Below, in pieces: positions 44,998 to 54,318 of a stretch of 64,000 nucleotides of DNA. The stretch comes from UBA868 sp016776875. Lineage in GTDB: Bacteria; Pseudomonadota; Gammaproteobacteria; Arenicellales; UBA868. The stretch spans positions 1,550,001-1,614,000 of the forward strand of contig CP179198.1 in the NCBI GenBank assembly GCA_051201585.1. Reading direction: 5' to 3'. The notes under the pieces were generated by a model. It made no database searches, was not told where the DNA came from, and saw nothing but the letters and a program-made list of their open reading frames with translations. Position 1 is the first letter of the stretch. Every line of letters begins with the position of its first letter. The translations under genes and the position numbers were made by a program.

Positions 44998-47900
44998 TCA
45001 TCGACAATTCCAGCGCAATGATAGATGCCCGTACAAACATGTCCAGCTTTTGTTAATTTTTGTGAATATGTCAGCGACCTGATCTTGCTCTTCTATATCA
45101 ACTTTGCAAATAATCAGATTCAGTTCCCGACCCATCATCCTGTCAATCAGGCCTCGGGCGATCGGACTAGGATCACTTCGACCCAATAACCAGATGTTCC
45201 GCACCCCTTTTTCAGCCAATCGCTCTGCCACTGCTAGACCCAATCCGCCGAGACCGCCGGAAATTACACAGGCCTCGCTAACATCGTAGCGACGAGGCGT
45301 TGTCGAAGACGGGGCAATTCGATCAAGATCCCAATAGTAGTCGCCGCCCTCGCGACTGGCAATTTCGGGGATAGCCTCATACTTTCGTTGAGCGAGGCGG
45401 CCTAATTGCAGCGCGCTTTGCTGACGGCTCCAGTTTCGATCTAAATCAATAATTCGCCAGAGACTGGATTCAGACTCGTGGTTAGCGCTTCGCACGTAAC
45501 CAATCGCGGCATGAGTTATGGGGCCAGTCTGACCGTCTAAGCGGTTAGAAATTTCGAATCCACCTTCAGTTGCCAGAATGACATCAAGAGATGGATACAG
45601 AGCGGCGCATCGATACAGGAGGTCCAGATCAGAGACTCGGGAGACAGTTTCATCCACACTAAACCCTGAAGAAGACGAGGATTGCTGGTCGCCCAATGAA
45701 ATAATTGCCGCACTTTTCCCCGATTGAGAGACGATCCCCTGGGCTGGATCTCCCAGACCACTGAGATCTGGAGACAACTTTTCGCAAAAGTCTCGAAGTG
45801 CAGTATAGACACTGACCTCTAATTCGGCGCCGTCTACTTCAGTAAGTGATTTTGATAGTGAGGACGCAAAGTTTTCGTCCTCGGCAATCACAAAAAACTT
45901 TTCATAGCGTAATGGCACTAATTGATCAGATCGAACAAGATTCCAACGACGTTTATAAAGGCCAATTTCGAAGTCTTTATCGGCAGGCATCCACGCCTCC
46001 TCTGGAACCCGTCTTGCTCGAAAGCCACGAATCCGCCCCATTACGCGGCCATCGTTCGAAAAAATATGGAAATCAGCTTTTATCCCGCTAGATAAATGCT
46101 CTTCGTCTTCAATCCGGATCTTCACCCAAGTCGATGATTTAACTAAGTCCAACGCAAGAAAAATTTCGTCGATCGCAAACGGGACCAATGCGTGCCCCGG
46201 CTGAAGCGAAACACCTGCCAGCAGGCCTTGAAAAACGGAATCCAGAAATCCGGTTAACTCCTCTTTTCTGCTCAATGAGTGGTCAGGTCTTTGAAGAAGG
46301 GTAACCACCTCGTTATGACTTACTGCAACCGACTTAATCCAACGGAAACCGGGACCTAAAGCAATTGAAGCCTGCCAAAACACATCATAGAAATTTTCGA
46401 CTCCGGTTTTCGTTATTTGACTCTGCAACTCTTTCACAGAATCGGTCGCAAGGCTTACCGATTGTTTTCTGACTTTTCGATACCCACTCACATGATTTAC
46501 ATAGCTCGATTGCGGATTATCAGGCCTAAAACTTGAAATCTGGAAACGAGATCCAGACTCCACTTCTTGAAACGGAAGTGTCATCTGAACCTCACGCGTC
46601 TCATAGTCTTCAAACGAGAGCGGATGCATAAACGTAATATCTTCCAGATTCATATCAGTTTTGTTTGAATCAGAATCATCTTGAGCGCACCCCATGAGCG
46701 CAATCAATCCCGCGCCGGGCACAACTATCCTGTCAAAAACCACGTGCTGATTTAAAAAGCTTGTTGTCGTTGAGGAGAATTGTGCTGAAAACATCTCCGT
46801 ATTCTCAGCAGGCAGGATTACATGCTTACTGAGATAAAACTCGTTATCACTAGAAGGTATTCGCCTCGATTCACTTAACGTCGGCCAGTGACTGGACCGG
46901 GTAAATGGATAATCTGGCAGGAGATGCCTGCGTCGTTTGCCAGCTGAATATACCGATTTCCAATTGATCGTTGAGCCCGATGAGAAATGCAAGCTCACGG
47001 CTTTCTTGATCGAAAATTCAGCGGACTCAGAGTTGATAATACCCGCGCACACTTGCTTTTTTTCTGACGAAAAATGCTCTTCGATCACAGTTTCCGCGAA
47101 TGTGGATAAAGCCCCGCCTGGCCCTATTTCCAGGACGCCACTGTTCTCGGTCAGGATCTGCCTTAAGCAATCGCCGAATAGAACGGGTTTTCTGGCCTGA
47201 CTTACCCAGTATTTTGCCCCCATTTGATCACCCGAAATCTCTTTTCCTGATACGTTAGAGAAAATGGGAAACACTCCTATTTGGGGCTTAAAATGGAGTG
47301 CCTCCCGCTCTAATGCACCCAGGATCGGGCTCAGGTGAGCGCTGTGGAAGGCATGGGAAACCCTCAGCGCCCTGGTATAAATTTGCTGCTGTTTGAGTGC
47401 ATGGTCCAGTGATGATATCGCCTCAGTTTCACCGGAAAACACAACAGCCCGATCACTATTCACCGCCCCAATTTCGACACCCGGAAAATCGAGAAGATAT
47501 TTTTGCGCAGGCGCAACATTCAGTTGAGCCCCTAACATGGCGCCAGAGGTGGTCACCTGACTCATTATTTTTGAGCGACGCCTAACGAATGGCAACATCT
47601 CTTCAACGGGAATAATTCCCGCGACACATGCGGCCGTAAGCTCTCCAAGACTATGGCCCGCAACTGCCGCCGGTTTCATACCAAATGAAAAATATAGTTT
47701 GGCCAGCGCGTATTCAAAAGAAAAAATAATCGGCTGAGCAATTTGTGTCTGTTGCAAAATTTCGGATTCGCTTTGCAGGGCGCCGTGCAAATCGAAGCCA
47801 TCATCATCTTTGAGCAAACTTGCGCAATAATCAAGCGCCTTCTTGAAAACTGGAAACCCCAAGAGTTGCGAAGCCATCCCCTGATATTGCGAACCTTGCC

Positions 47901-50900
47901 CGCTGAATAACCAAACAATTCCCTTCGCGGCCGGCTCATACGCATGGGATTCACTCTCTGCCAGAATATTTTTAATCGAGTTGGCTAACGCTCCCGCGTT
48001 CTGTCCTGAAACGATCGCCCGTACAGGCAGGCGTTCCCGACCGACCGCCGCAGAAAAACATAGGGCGTCCACATCTGTGCTGGGTACAGCTAAAAGGTCG
48101 ATGTAACTGCGCATTAAAAAATGAAGACTCTTTTTATTATGCGCTGATAAAGGGAGCAAGTGTGATTGAGGAGACGTTATGTCCAAATTATCGTGTTGCT
48201 GAATGTCAACTGGATTAGGCGACGATTTGAGAACAACATGGGCATTGGTACCCCCGAACCCAAATGAACTCACTGCAGCCCATAAGTCGCCAGTCTCCGC
48301 CAAGTGTTGGGACTGAATCGCGACCTTTGCGTTTCTGGATACACGATCGACCCGACGACTTACAGTCCGAAGACTCGCCTGTGCAGGCACTCGTCGATTC
48401 TGCAACACAAGTAATGCTTTAATCAGTCCAGCAATACCGGCAGCGCCTTCCAAATGCCCGATTACACTTTTTACTGAGCCGATCCATGTCTTTCCCTGGC
48501 CATCATAAACCTCATTAATGGAGCCTACCTCGATGGGGTCTCCCAAAGGCGTTCCGGTACCATGGGCTTCGACAAATGCAACTGAAGCACTATCAACGCC
48601 ACCCGATTCAAGCGCCGACTTCATCACTGTCACTTGTGCGGTCGGATTTGGCGCGGTCAAGCCATTACTATTGCCATCCTGATTAATTGCACTGCCTACC
48701 AATAAACCCTGAACGAGATCGCCGTCCGATATCGCATCAAATGACCTCTTTAATAAGACGATTCCGACGCCCTCGCCGCGAACATATCCATCTGCCGCCT
48801 CGTCAAAAACACAAGATCGTCCCGACTCGGAAAGCATCCCGCCTGCCCTCAAGGCTCGACTCATAGCCGGATCAAGCACAAGATTTACCCCACCTGCAAC
48901 TGCAAGGTCACATTCTCCATTCTTTAGCGCACTTATTGCCTGATGCACCGCGACGAGCGACGACGAACACGCGGTATCAATCGTCATGCTCGGCCCACGA
49001 AAATCAAAACAGTACGAGACGCGGTTAGCCACAATGCTCGAGGCCTTCGATGGGCCCGCATAGGAATCCATTTCTTGATCGCTTCGAAAAATATGACGCC
49101 CGAAGTCTGCATTTGCGACCCCGACAAAAACGCCTACTTTTTTACCCCGCCATTGACCAGGATCAATCGCAGACCGTTCAAAAGCACTCTTAACAGACTC
49201 AAGCACCATTCGCTGTTGGGGATCCATTCCAGAAGCTTCTCGTGCCGACACTCCAAAGAACTCGGAATCAAAATAGTCAATTCGATCCACAAAACCCGCA
49301 TGTCCGATTGCATCTTCGGTGGACAAGTTCAAATCAATACCCAATCGTTTGAGAAGAACTTTCCGCTCCTCTGGAAGCGGGCGAATTACGTGAGAGCCGG
49401 CAGAAAGAACTTCCCAAAATCCCTCCGGACTGTCTGCACCGGGAAACCGGCAACTCAAACCCACAACCGCAATTTCGTGATTGGATTCAGCAATAACCTC
49501 TTTTCGAGACGATGGAGTCACCTCTGACTCTTTTGCGTCGGTTAACGCCCGTAATGCTTCACTCAAACGCCGAATCGTAGAATGCTCCCAAATAATTGAT
49601 ATCGGCAGTTCTTCCGTTAATTTCAACTGTTCCTCAATTTCTGAAACCAAACTCACTGCAGACTTTGAGTCAAGGCCGAGATCATGGAAATTCGTATCCT
49701 CTCGAATTAACTCAATGGAGCACGAAACGAGACTGGCAACTTGCCTTTTTAACCATTCGTGTTGTGCGCCAATATTTTTTTGGGAGACACTTATCTCTTG
49801 ATTCATTCGAATAAGATCGTCAGTACTTATTTCCAGTCGTACGGGGATCATGTTGTCGATCCATACCTCTCGACATCTATTGCGCTGAATTTTCCCGCTC
49901 GATGTTTTTTGAATCCCGCCTTTTCCGACTAACACAATTTTTGCTGGACAAAAATCAAACTCTGAAATAACTGCATTTTGAATTTGACGAGCGGTTTCGA
50001 TGCTGGCGCAATCCGCACGCTTTGTCTCAGCCATGACAACCAGATTGTTTGAGTCAGGTTCCCGGCCAGTAAAAGCCGCAACGTATCCACTTCGGACCGC
50101 AGGAACAGCAGAACAAATCGCGGCTTCAATATCCTGCGGATAAATATTCACCCCATTTAGAATCAAAAGATCTTTTATCCGACCCGTCGGGTACAGTTCA
50201 TTTTCGAATAAAAATCCGAGATCCCCCGTGCGCAGATATCTTCCTGACAATGGGTCATTTGATAGCTCGGCGCCAAACACTGACTCGGTTTTGACTGGAT
50301 CTTTCCAATAACCTCTGGCGACCGCGGGGCTGTTGACCCATATCTCACCGACCAAACCCTCTCCCAAATCTTTGTGAGTTTGAGGATTGACGACACGTAC
50401 GTCCGTGTTGAAAATCGGAATTCCACAACTCACAATAGATTTGTCACCTGTCCGGTTGCTCACCGAAATGATTCCATTCTTTTCAAAGATGCCTCGATCA
50501 ACTCGAATCGTTTTTGGCAGGTCCGATACAGGCTTGGTTGCCACGAGCAATGTCGCTTCTGCTAATCCATAGGCGGGAAATAGAGACGACTTTCTAAGGC
50601 CTGACTTCGAAAACTTTTGATAAAAAGCAGAAAGCGTGCTTTCCTGTACCGGCTCGGCACCGTTACTGAATACTTCAACTTTGGACAGATCAAAAGCCGT
50701 TAATCGGCTCTCGTTTATGCGCTCTACACAGTAATCATAGGCAAAATTAGGCGCCTGTGTGTGCGAGCCTTCATATTTACCTAACGCCTCTAGCCATTGA
50801 TGCGGGCGCTTAAGAAAGCCAACCGGCGACAGGATAAAAACCGGCGTCCCATTGAAAAATGGCATTAATAGCCCATCAACCAGCCCATAGTCATGAAAAT

Positions 50901-51549
50901 GTGGCATCCACGTTACGCTAATGCTTTGGCTCGTATATCCCCAGGCCGCTTTCAGTGCAACACAGTGGTTCACCAGGGCTTCGTGAGTAATTTCTACCCC
51001 TTTTGGATCTCCGGTTGATCCTGACGTGTACTGTAAATACGCTATCTCCGAGCAAGATGTCGTTGTCTGGATAATCGAATTACTTGAAACAGTTTTAACC
51101 AAAGAGGAGTCGATTGATAGCTGAGAAGTAGAAACAATCTTGACTTCGCTTGAAAAAATACGTGGGTTTTCCGTTTGGGAAGACTCTAGGATTCGTTTTT
51201 GAGCAGCGCTCGTTAAAATTAGATTTGCGCCAGAATCTTTGATTATTGCGTCCAAACGAGGAAGCGATCGCTTGAGCCGGGTAGCGTCTAACGCTGGAAC
51301 CGGAACGGCGATAACGCCAGCCGACAAGCACGCTAGAAACGCGGCAAAGAAATCCGCACCGGCTGAGTACATTAGCAACGCCGCATCCCCCGGGCGCGTT
51401 TGAGTCTTTAGGTCCTCCGCAAGGACATGGATAAGATGATCGAACTGTCCTCTACTAAACTGCGCCCGAAGATTCCCTTTCTCGTCGAGTTCCGCCACAG
51501 CGAGTTCATCTGGCCTGAAATTGCAGGCCGCGCTATCAAACAAATTCAC
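44998..51549 (-). CDS. PKS loading module and module 1: FAAL-ACP-KS-AT-DH-KR(start) (frameshifted at 3' end)
   Basis: 2183 residues, the first gene of the assembly line. Residues 1-575 are a fatty acyl-AMP ligase (YLQYTSGSTGDPKGV, MPHFHDYGL), which activates a free fatty acid for the ACP at about 590-670 (LGLDSKSAV). KS follows (DTACSSSLVAVH near 860, EAHGTGTPLGDP near 996), then AT (FSGQGSQYQGMA near 1213, GHSLGEL near 1300, HAFHS near 1398; malonyl type), DH (QHVVFDRIVVPG near 1603, with Asp where Gly is usual) and the first half of a KR (SGGLGGLGLAV near 2093). An extra A at 45048-45051 shifts the frame, so the chain really continues to 44109. The start is GTG; an in-frame stop lies a few codons upstream, no good Shine-Dalgarno was seen, and the exact start is uncertain. 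Confidence 0.92.
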   Translation of the reverse strand: MNLFDSAACNFRPDELAVAELDEKGNLRAQFSRGQFDHLIHVLAEDLKTQTRPGDAALLMYSAGADFFAAFLACLSAGVIAVPVPALDATRLKRSLPRLDAIIKDSGANLILTSAAQKRILESSQTENPRIFSSEVKIVSTSQLSIDSSLVKTVSSNSIIQTTTSCSEIAYLQYTSGSTGDPKGVEITHEALVNHCVALKAAWGYTSQSISVTWMPHFHDYGLVDGLLMPFFNGTPVFILSPVGFLKRPHQWLEALGKYEGSHTQAPNFAYDYCVERINESRLTAFDLSKVEVFSNGAEPVQESTLSAFYQKFSKSGLRKSSLFPAYGLAEATLLVATKPVSDLPKTIRVDRGIFEKNGIISVSNRTGDKSIVSCGIPIFNTDVRVVNPQTHKDLGEGLVGEIWVNSPAVARGYWKDPVKTESVFGAELSNDPLSGRYLRTGDLGFLFENELYPTGRIKDLLILNGVNIYPQDIEAAICSAVPAVRSGYVAAFTGREPDSNNLVVMAETKRADCASIETARQIQNAVISEFDFCPAKIVLVGKGGIQKTSSGKIQRNRCREVWIDNMIPVRLEISTDDLIRMNQEISVSQKNIGAQHEWLKRQVASLVSCSIELIREDTNFHDLGLDSKSAVSLVSEIEEQLKLTEELPISIIWEHSTIRRLSEALRALTDAKESEVTPSSRKEVIAESNHEIAVVGLSCRFPGADSPEGFWEVLSAGSHVIRPLPEERKVLLKRLGIDLNLSTEDAIGHAGFVDRIDYFDSEFFGVSAREASGMDPQQRMVLESVKSAFERSAIDPGQWRGKKVGVFVGVANADFGRHIFRSDQEMDSYAGPSKASSIVANRVSYCFDFRGPSMTIDTACSSSLVAVHQAISALKNGECDLAVAGGVNLVLDPAMSRALRAGGMLSESGRSCVFDEAADGYVRGEGVGIVLLKRSFDAISDGDLVQGLLVGSAINQDGNSNGLTAPNPTAQVTVMKSALESGGVDSASVAFVEAHGTGTPLGDPIEVGSINEVYDGQGKTWIGSVKSVIGHLEGAAGIAGLIKALLVLQNRRVPAQASLRTVSRRVDRVSRNAKVAIQSQHLAETGDLWAAVSSFGFGGTNAHVVLKSSPNPVDIQQHDNLDITSPQSHLLPLSAHNKKSLHFLMRSYIDLLAVPSTDVDALCFSAAVGRERLPVRAIVSGQNAGALANSIKNILAESESHAYEPAAKGIVWLFSGQGSQYQGMASQLLGFPVFKKALDYCASLLKDDDGFDLHGALQSESEILQQTQIAQPIIFSFEYALAKLYFSFGMKPAAVAGHSLGELTAACVAGIIPVEEMLPFVRRRSKIMSQVTTSGAMLGAQLNVAPAQKYLLDFPGVEIGAVNSDRAVVFSGETEAISSLDHALKQQQIYTRALRVSHAFHSAHLSPILGALEREALHFKPQIGVFPIFSNVSGKEISGDQMGAKYWVSQARKPVLFGDCLRQILTENSGVLEIGPGGALSTFAETVIEEHFSSEKKQVCAGIINSESAEFSIKKAVSLHFSSGSTINWKSVYSAGKRRRHLLPDYPFTRSSHWPTLSESRRIPSSDNEFYLSKHVILPAENTEMFSAQFSSTTTSFLNQHVVFDRIVVPGAGLIALMGCAQDDSDSNKTDMNLEDITFMHPLSFEDYETREVQMTLPFQEVESGSRFQISSFRPDNPQSSYVNHVSGYRKVRKQSVSLATDSVKELQSQITKTGVENFYDVFWQASIALGPGFRWIKSVAVSHNEVVTLLQRPDHSLSRKEELTGFLDSVFQGLLAGVSLQPGHALVPFAIDEIFLALDLVKSSTWVKIRIEDEEHLSSGIKADFHIFSNDGRVMGRIRGFRARRVPEEAWMPADKDFEIGLYKRRWNLVRSDQLVPLRYEKFFVIAEDENFASSLSKSLTEVDGAELEVSVYTALRDFCEKLSPDLSGLGDPAQGIVSQSGKSAAIISLGDQQSSSSSGFSVDETVSRVSDLDLLYRCAALYPSLDVILATEGGFEISNRLDGQTGPITHAAIGYVRSANHESESSLWRIIDLDRNWSRQQSALQLGRLAQRKYEAIPEIASREGGDYYWDLDRIAPSSTTPRRYDVSEACVISGGLGGLGLAVAERLAEKGVRNIWLLGRSDPSPIARGLIDRMMGRELNLIICKVDIEEQDQVADIFTKINKSWTCLYGHLSLRWNCR

Positions 51550-51824
51550 AGCTAGAACTGAACCGAAGGGGGAACGTTAAAACGAAAAGGCATGGTCAAA
51601 CTACTATAATTTTATAGTGCTCTAGTATACAATTTTAGAGAATAGACCAACAAAATTTCCTCGACTCAAACAAACCAGATGGGTCTAAACATTTGTCTAC
51701 TCCAACAGAGTCGACTGCATGAACCGCGTTTCGTAATTGAGAATGGTGCCGCCTAATCTGAAATCTCCTAAACCGGACCTGACTTGATCACAAGCCACTA
51801 CACTCCTTACGAAAAAATCTAATC
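51550..51824. promoter_or_regulatory. Divergent intergenic region with palindrome (candidate cluster promoter/operator)
   Basis: This 275-base gap lies between the first PKS gene (minus) and the SPFH gene (plus), so it must hold the promoters of both. It contains an exact palindrome, ACTATAATTTTATAGT (51603-51618; arms ACTATAA/TTATAGT), which includes a TATAAT hexamer. Immediately after comes a weaker inverted repeat (CTCTA 51620-51624, TAGAG 51636-51640). Both are 55-90 bases before the GTG of the synthase, and the stretch is much more AT-rich than its surroundings. No confident -35 element was identified. An operator role is inferred from symmetry and position. Confidence 0.4.
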
Positions 51825-52670
51825 ATGAAAAAGGCTTTAAACAAATTCGCGCTGTGGTTCAAGGATCATCTTCCCGTTTTTGTAGTTTTAACTCTGATTT
51901 TAGCGATCCTAATTGTTTTTTTATGGAGTCGAATATTTATCATTGTGCGGCCAGGTGAGGCCGCCGTCATGTACCGAACGTTCACGACCGGAACACAAAC
52001 CGATATTGTCTATCCCGAGGGCCTCCATATCGTTTGGCCGTTCAATCAGCTCACGCGATATAGCACTCGAACCCAAATCCTGCTTCATGAGTTCACCGTT
52101 TTGACTAATCGAGGCCTTCCGATTGATCTTCGCCTCGCAGTCAGGTATCACCCAATTTATGAGCTCGTGGGTCTTCTTCATCAACAGGTTGGGCCAGAGT
52201 ATCCCGAGCGGATTATCCTTCCTCAAATTGAATCCGTACTTCGCCGACAGATCGGGCAGTATTCGCCGGAGGATATCTACACTAATAAGGCTGGCGTGCT
52301 CAGCAACATTATCACGCTCGCGATCGAGGAGGTTGGTCGACGATTCGTAAATGTCGAAGATATTATTATTCGCGAACTCCGACTGCCTGATCCTGTTCGG
52401 GAGGCGATCGAAAGTAAACTCATATATGAACAAGAAAGCCTCGCTTACAAGTTTCGTCTCGAGCGAGAAAAACGGGAGGCGGAACGAAAACGCGTTGAAG
52501 CCATCGGCACAATGGTTTACCAAGACATCATCTCGGCAACCCTCAACGAAACACTCTTAAAATGGCAAGCAGTCCAAGCGACTCAAAATCTTGCGGAGTC
52601 AGAAAACGCGAAAGTTGTGATCATCGGGTCCGGCAAAGAAGGTTTGCCCGTGATTCTCGGTAATCAGTAG
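51825..52670 (+). CDS. SPFH/prohibitin-family membrane protein
   Basis: 281 residues. One N-terminal transmembrane helix (VFVVLTLILAILIVFLW, about 15-35) is followed by the SPFH/Band 7 domain: RPGEAAVMYR, GLHIVWPFNQ, LTNRGLPIDLRLAVRYHP and YSPEDIYTNKAG. Then comes a long charged coiled-coil (about 205-235, RLEREKREAERKRVEAIG). This is the architecture of prohibitin-like proteins, which form large rings on membranes and organise partner proteins or proteases. It is divergent from the PKS operon and shares its upstream region. Two plus-strand genes follow, a binding lipoprotein and a tiny membrane protein. A connection to the cluster is not demonstrated. Confidence 0.88.
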   Translation: MKKALNKFALWFKDHLPVFVVLTLILAILIVFLWSRIFIIVRPGEAAVMYRTFTTGTQTDIVYPEGLHIVWPFNQLTRYSTRTQILLHEFTVLTNRGLPIDLRLAVRYHPIYELVGLLHQQVGPEYPERIILPQIESVLRRQIGQYSPEDIYTNKAGVLSNIITLAIEEVGRRFVNVEDIIIRELRLPDPVREAIESKLIYEQESLAYKFRLEREKREAERKRVEAIGTMVYQDIISATLNETLLKWQAVQATQNLAESENAKVVIIGSGKEGLPVILGNQ

Positions 52671-52710
52671 TTTCCGAGAATATGACAGTAATCCCTCGCG
52701 GTCACAAAGA

Positions 52711-54078
52711 ATGTTAAATAAAAAAATCTCTGCTTTCAGAGTCTTCGGCGTGCTGAGTGCATTAGCGTTCTTTTCGGGTTGCTCCGATCCTGAGAACGCC
52801 AGGAAATCTTTGGGTGATTTGTTCTCCATGTACGATGCCGAGGAGTCATCCATTGATCGAGGGGCGCCTCTTAGCCACTACATTGAAAATAATATCCCGA
52901 TCGAAATAGCAGCGGTCTGGAACTCTGATGCCCTGACCGATGAGTTTTGGTTAGGCGTCCAGCTTGCAGCCGATGAAATCAACGCCATGCCGAGCGAACG
53001 TTTTCCAGAAGTAAAGATTAACCAGATTGATGCCGCGCCGTTTCTGGCGTCGGCGAATTATAAGCAATCATATGATGGGCGATACCGGAATGCCGCTCAG
53101 GTTGCTGCTGCGGGAATCGCTGAAAAAATATTAGAGAACCCTGCCAATGTCGCGGTCGTTGGCCATGCCTATGCGGATCAAACCGCGACCAATGCGCTAT
53201 TATCTTATGAGAGAGCGGGCATCTTGTTTTTAGCCTCTACGTCCACCGCGGAACGTTTCTCGGGAATGAAAGCGCCACTCGCCTTTCAGCTGTTTCCGAC
53301 CATCACAACGATCGCTGAACGAGCTGCGACATTCGCCAAAAGTGCTGGCGTAGAACACCTAATTATTATTCAACAAAGAAGAATCTATGGCTCTTCTGAG
53401 GATCCCATCCCGAACTTCATGAAGCATCTAGCCAAAACTGGTATTGATCCTATTGAAATTTTTTCCTTCCAGGCTAATTCCGGAGATAACACAGCGACAG
53501 TCGCCCGAGTCACCCAAGAGCTGGTAAAAAGACTTAAGCCTGAAAACTTGCTCAGTAACTCTGGATTGAAGCAAGAATCGGCTCCTGCACCCGGTGAGAT
53601 CGGCTTATTCCTCCTCGTTGAGCACGAACTCGCAATGCTGATTTTTAAGCAACTTGAAATGCTTAAAATGACGCCCCCGATGCTTGCCGCGAGCCGGCTA
53701 GACGCCTATGAAAAGGTGGAGGAGGATATGTACGCGGGATTTACGTTCATTGATATTTTTGCCCCCGATCGGTCGTTAATCGCCAAACGATTTTCTGAAT
53801 CGTTTAAAAAGCGTTTCCCAGATTACGAAGCGACAAACTATGCGGCACTCGGATATGACCATCTCCGGTTTCTCTATACTGCCTTTCTTTGCGCGGAATC
53901 GACCGACCCCGGCTCGGTTGCACTAAATATTCGGTATCATATGCCGACGTGGTACGGCGCCACAGGACCCTATAACTTTAATCAATCCTATCGCAATCTC
54001 GAAGATTCTACGGTTATCTTCCGCCAATTTAAAGAAGGTGAAGACGGGAACCTCAAAATTGTGACATTAGATAAATAA
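52711..54078 (+). CDS. Periplasmic binding lipoprotein (branched-chain amino-acid/ABC type)
   Basis: 455 residues. The N-terminus is a lipoprotein signal peptide with lipobox FFSGC at about residues 20-24, so the protein is anchored to a membrane facing the periplasm. The mature part has the type I periplasmic-binding (Peripla_BP_6/LivJ-like) pattern: IEIAAVWNSDALTDEFWLGVQLAADEIN, NVAVVGHAYADQTATNALLSYE, FLASTSTAERFSG, and later ALGYDHLRFLYTAFLCA. Members bind amino acids or other small ligands for ABC import or signalling. No permease or ATPase gene lies beside it, so it may work with a transporter elsewhere or as a sensor. It follows the SPFH gene by 40 bases and is probably co-transcribed. 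Confidence 0.85.
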   Translation: MLNKKISAFRVFGVLSALAFFSGCSDPENARKSLGDLFSMYDAEESSIDRGAPLSHYIENNIPIEIAAVWNSDALTDEFWLGVQLAADEINAMPSERFPEVKINQIDAAPFLASANYKQSYDGRYRNAAQVAAAGIAEKILENPANVAVVGHAYADQTATNALLSYERAGILFLASTSTAERFSGMKAPLAFQLFPTITTIAERAATFAKSAGVEHLIIIQQRRIYGSSEDPIPNFMKHLAKTGIDPIEIFSFQANSGDNTATVARVTQELVKRLKPENLLSNSGLKQESAPAPGEIGLFLLVEHELAMLIFKQLEMLKMTPPMLAASRLDAYEKVEEDMYAGFTFIDIFAPDRSLIAKRFSESFKKRFPDYEATNYAALGYDHLRFLYTAFLCAESTDPGSVALNIRYHMPTWYGATGPYNFNQSYRNLEDSTVIFRQFKEGEDGNLKIVTLDK

Positions 54079-54089
54079 GGAGACGCACG

Positions 54090-54272
54090 ATGGCCCCGAC
54101 TATTATTACCCTTGATCTTCTGCTGAGCTTAGTGCTTGCTTATTTTGGTCGACGCAGCACAATGGGTTTTTGGGGACTTTTTTTTGCATCAGTTCTTTTA
54201 ACCCCTGTCGTTGGTGTCATTCTTTTTCTTGTGACGAGAAAAACAGAGCCAAGCTATATTCCGGGGAAGTAG
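54090..54272 (+). CDS. Small two-helix membrane protein, 60 residues
   Basis: A short gene just 11 bases after the binding lipoprotein, with a good ribosome-binding site (AAGGAGACGCACGATG). Two hydrophobic segments are visible: about residues 5-20 (ITLDLLLSLVLAYFG) and 27-48 (WGLFFASVLLTPVVGVILFLV), separated by a basic loop (RRST), with a polar C-terminal tail. This predicts a hairpin in the inner membrane. It resembles the many small hydrophobic proteins of unknown function in proteobacteria; no family name is given. It is the last gene of the three-gene plus-strand unit and converges on the second binding protein. Confidence 0.7.
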   Translation: MAPTIITLDLLLSLVLAYFGRRSTMGFWGLFFASVLLTPVVGVILFLVTRKTEPSYIPGK

Positions 54273-54318
54273 TCCAAATAATCCAATCAACCACCCCGAA
54301 AATTTAACCCTTGTTTTA

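Larger units (their letters stand above)
5355..51549 (-). other. Hybrid cis-AT PKS/NRPS biosynthetic gene cluster (lipopeptide with beta-amino acid)
   Basis: All genes in this interval run on the minus strand with overlaps or gaps of at most about 60 bases, so they form one transcription unit of about 46 kb. The gene order matches the expected chemistry: fatty-acid activation, three reducing PKS modules, a PKS condensation step feeding an aminotransferase, an Asn-type NRPS module, one more PKS step, two NRPS modules (Thr- and Gly-type codes), and a type I thioesterase. Genes for a hydroxymalonyl-type extender unit are embedded in the middle. No epimerisation domain, enoylreductase, regulator or phosphopantetheinyl transferase was found inside. 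The exporter and type II thioesterase lie in a separate unit at 55229-57576. Confidence 0.9.

Noticed and set aside
48943..49527. A 194-codon plus-strand open frame opposite the first PKS gene
   Set aside because: It lies wholly antisense to the KS domain, whose motifs are intact on the minus strand; its translation is His/Arg-rich with no recognisable domain.
51921..52523. A 200-codon minus-strand open frame
   Set aside because: It is antisense to the clear SPFH gene and shows no family motif or ribosome-binding site.
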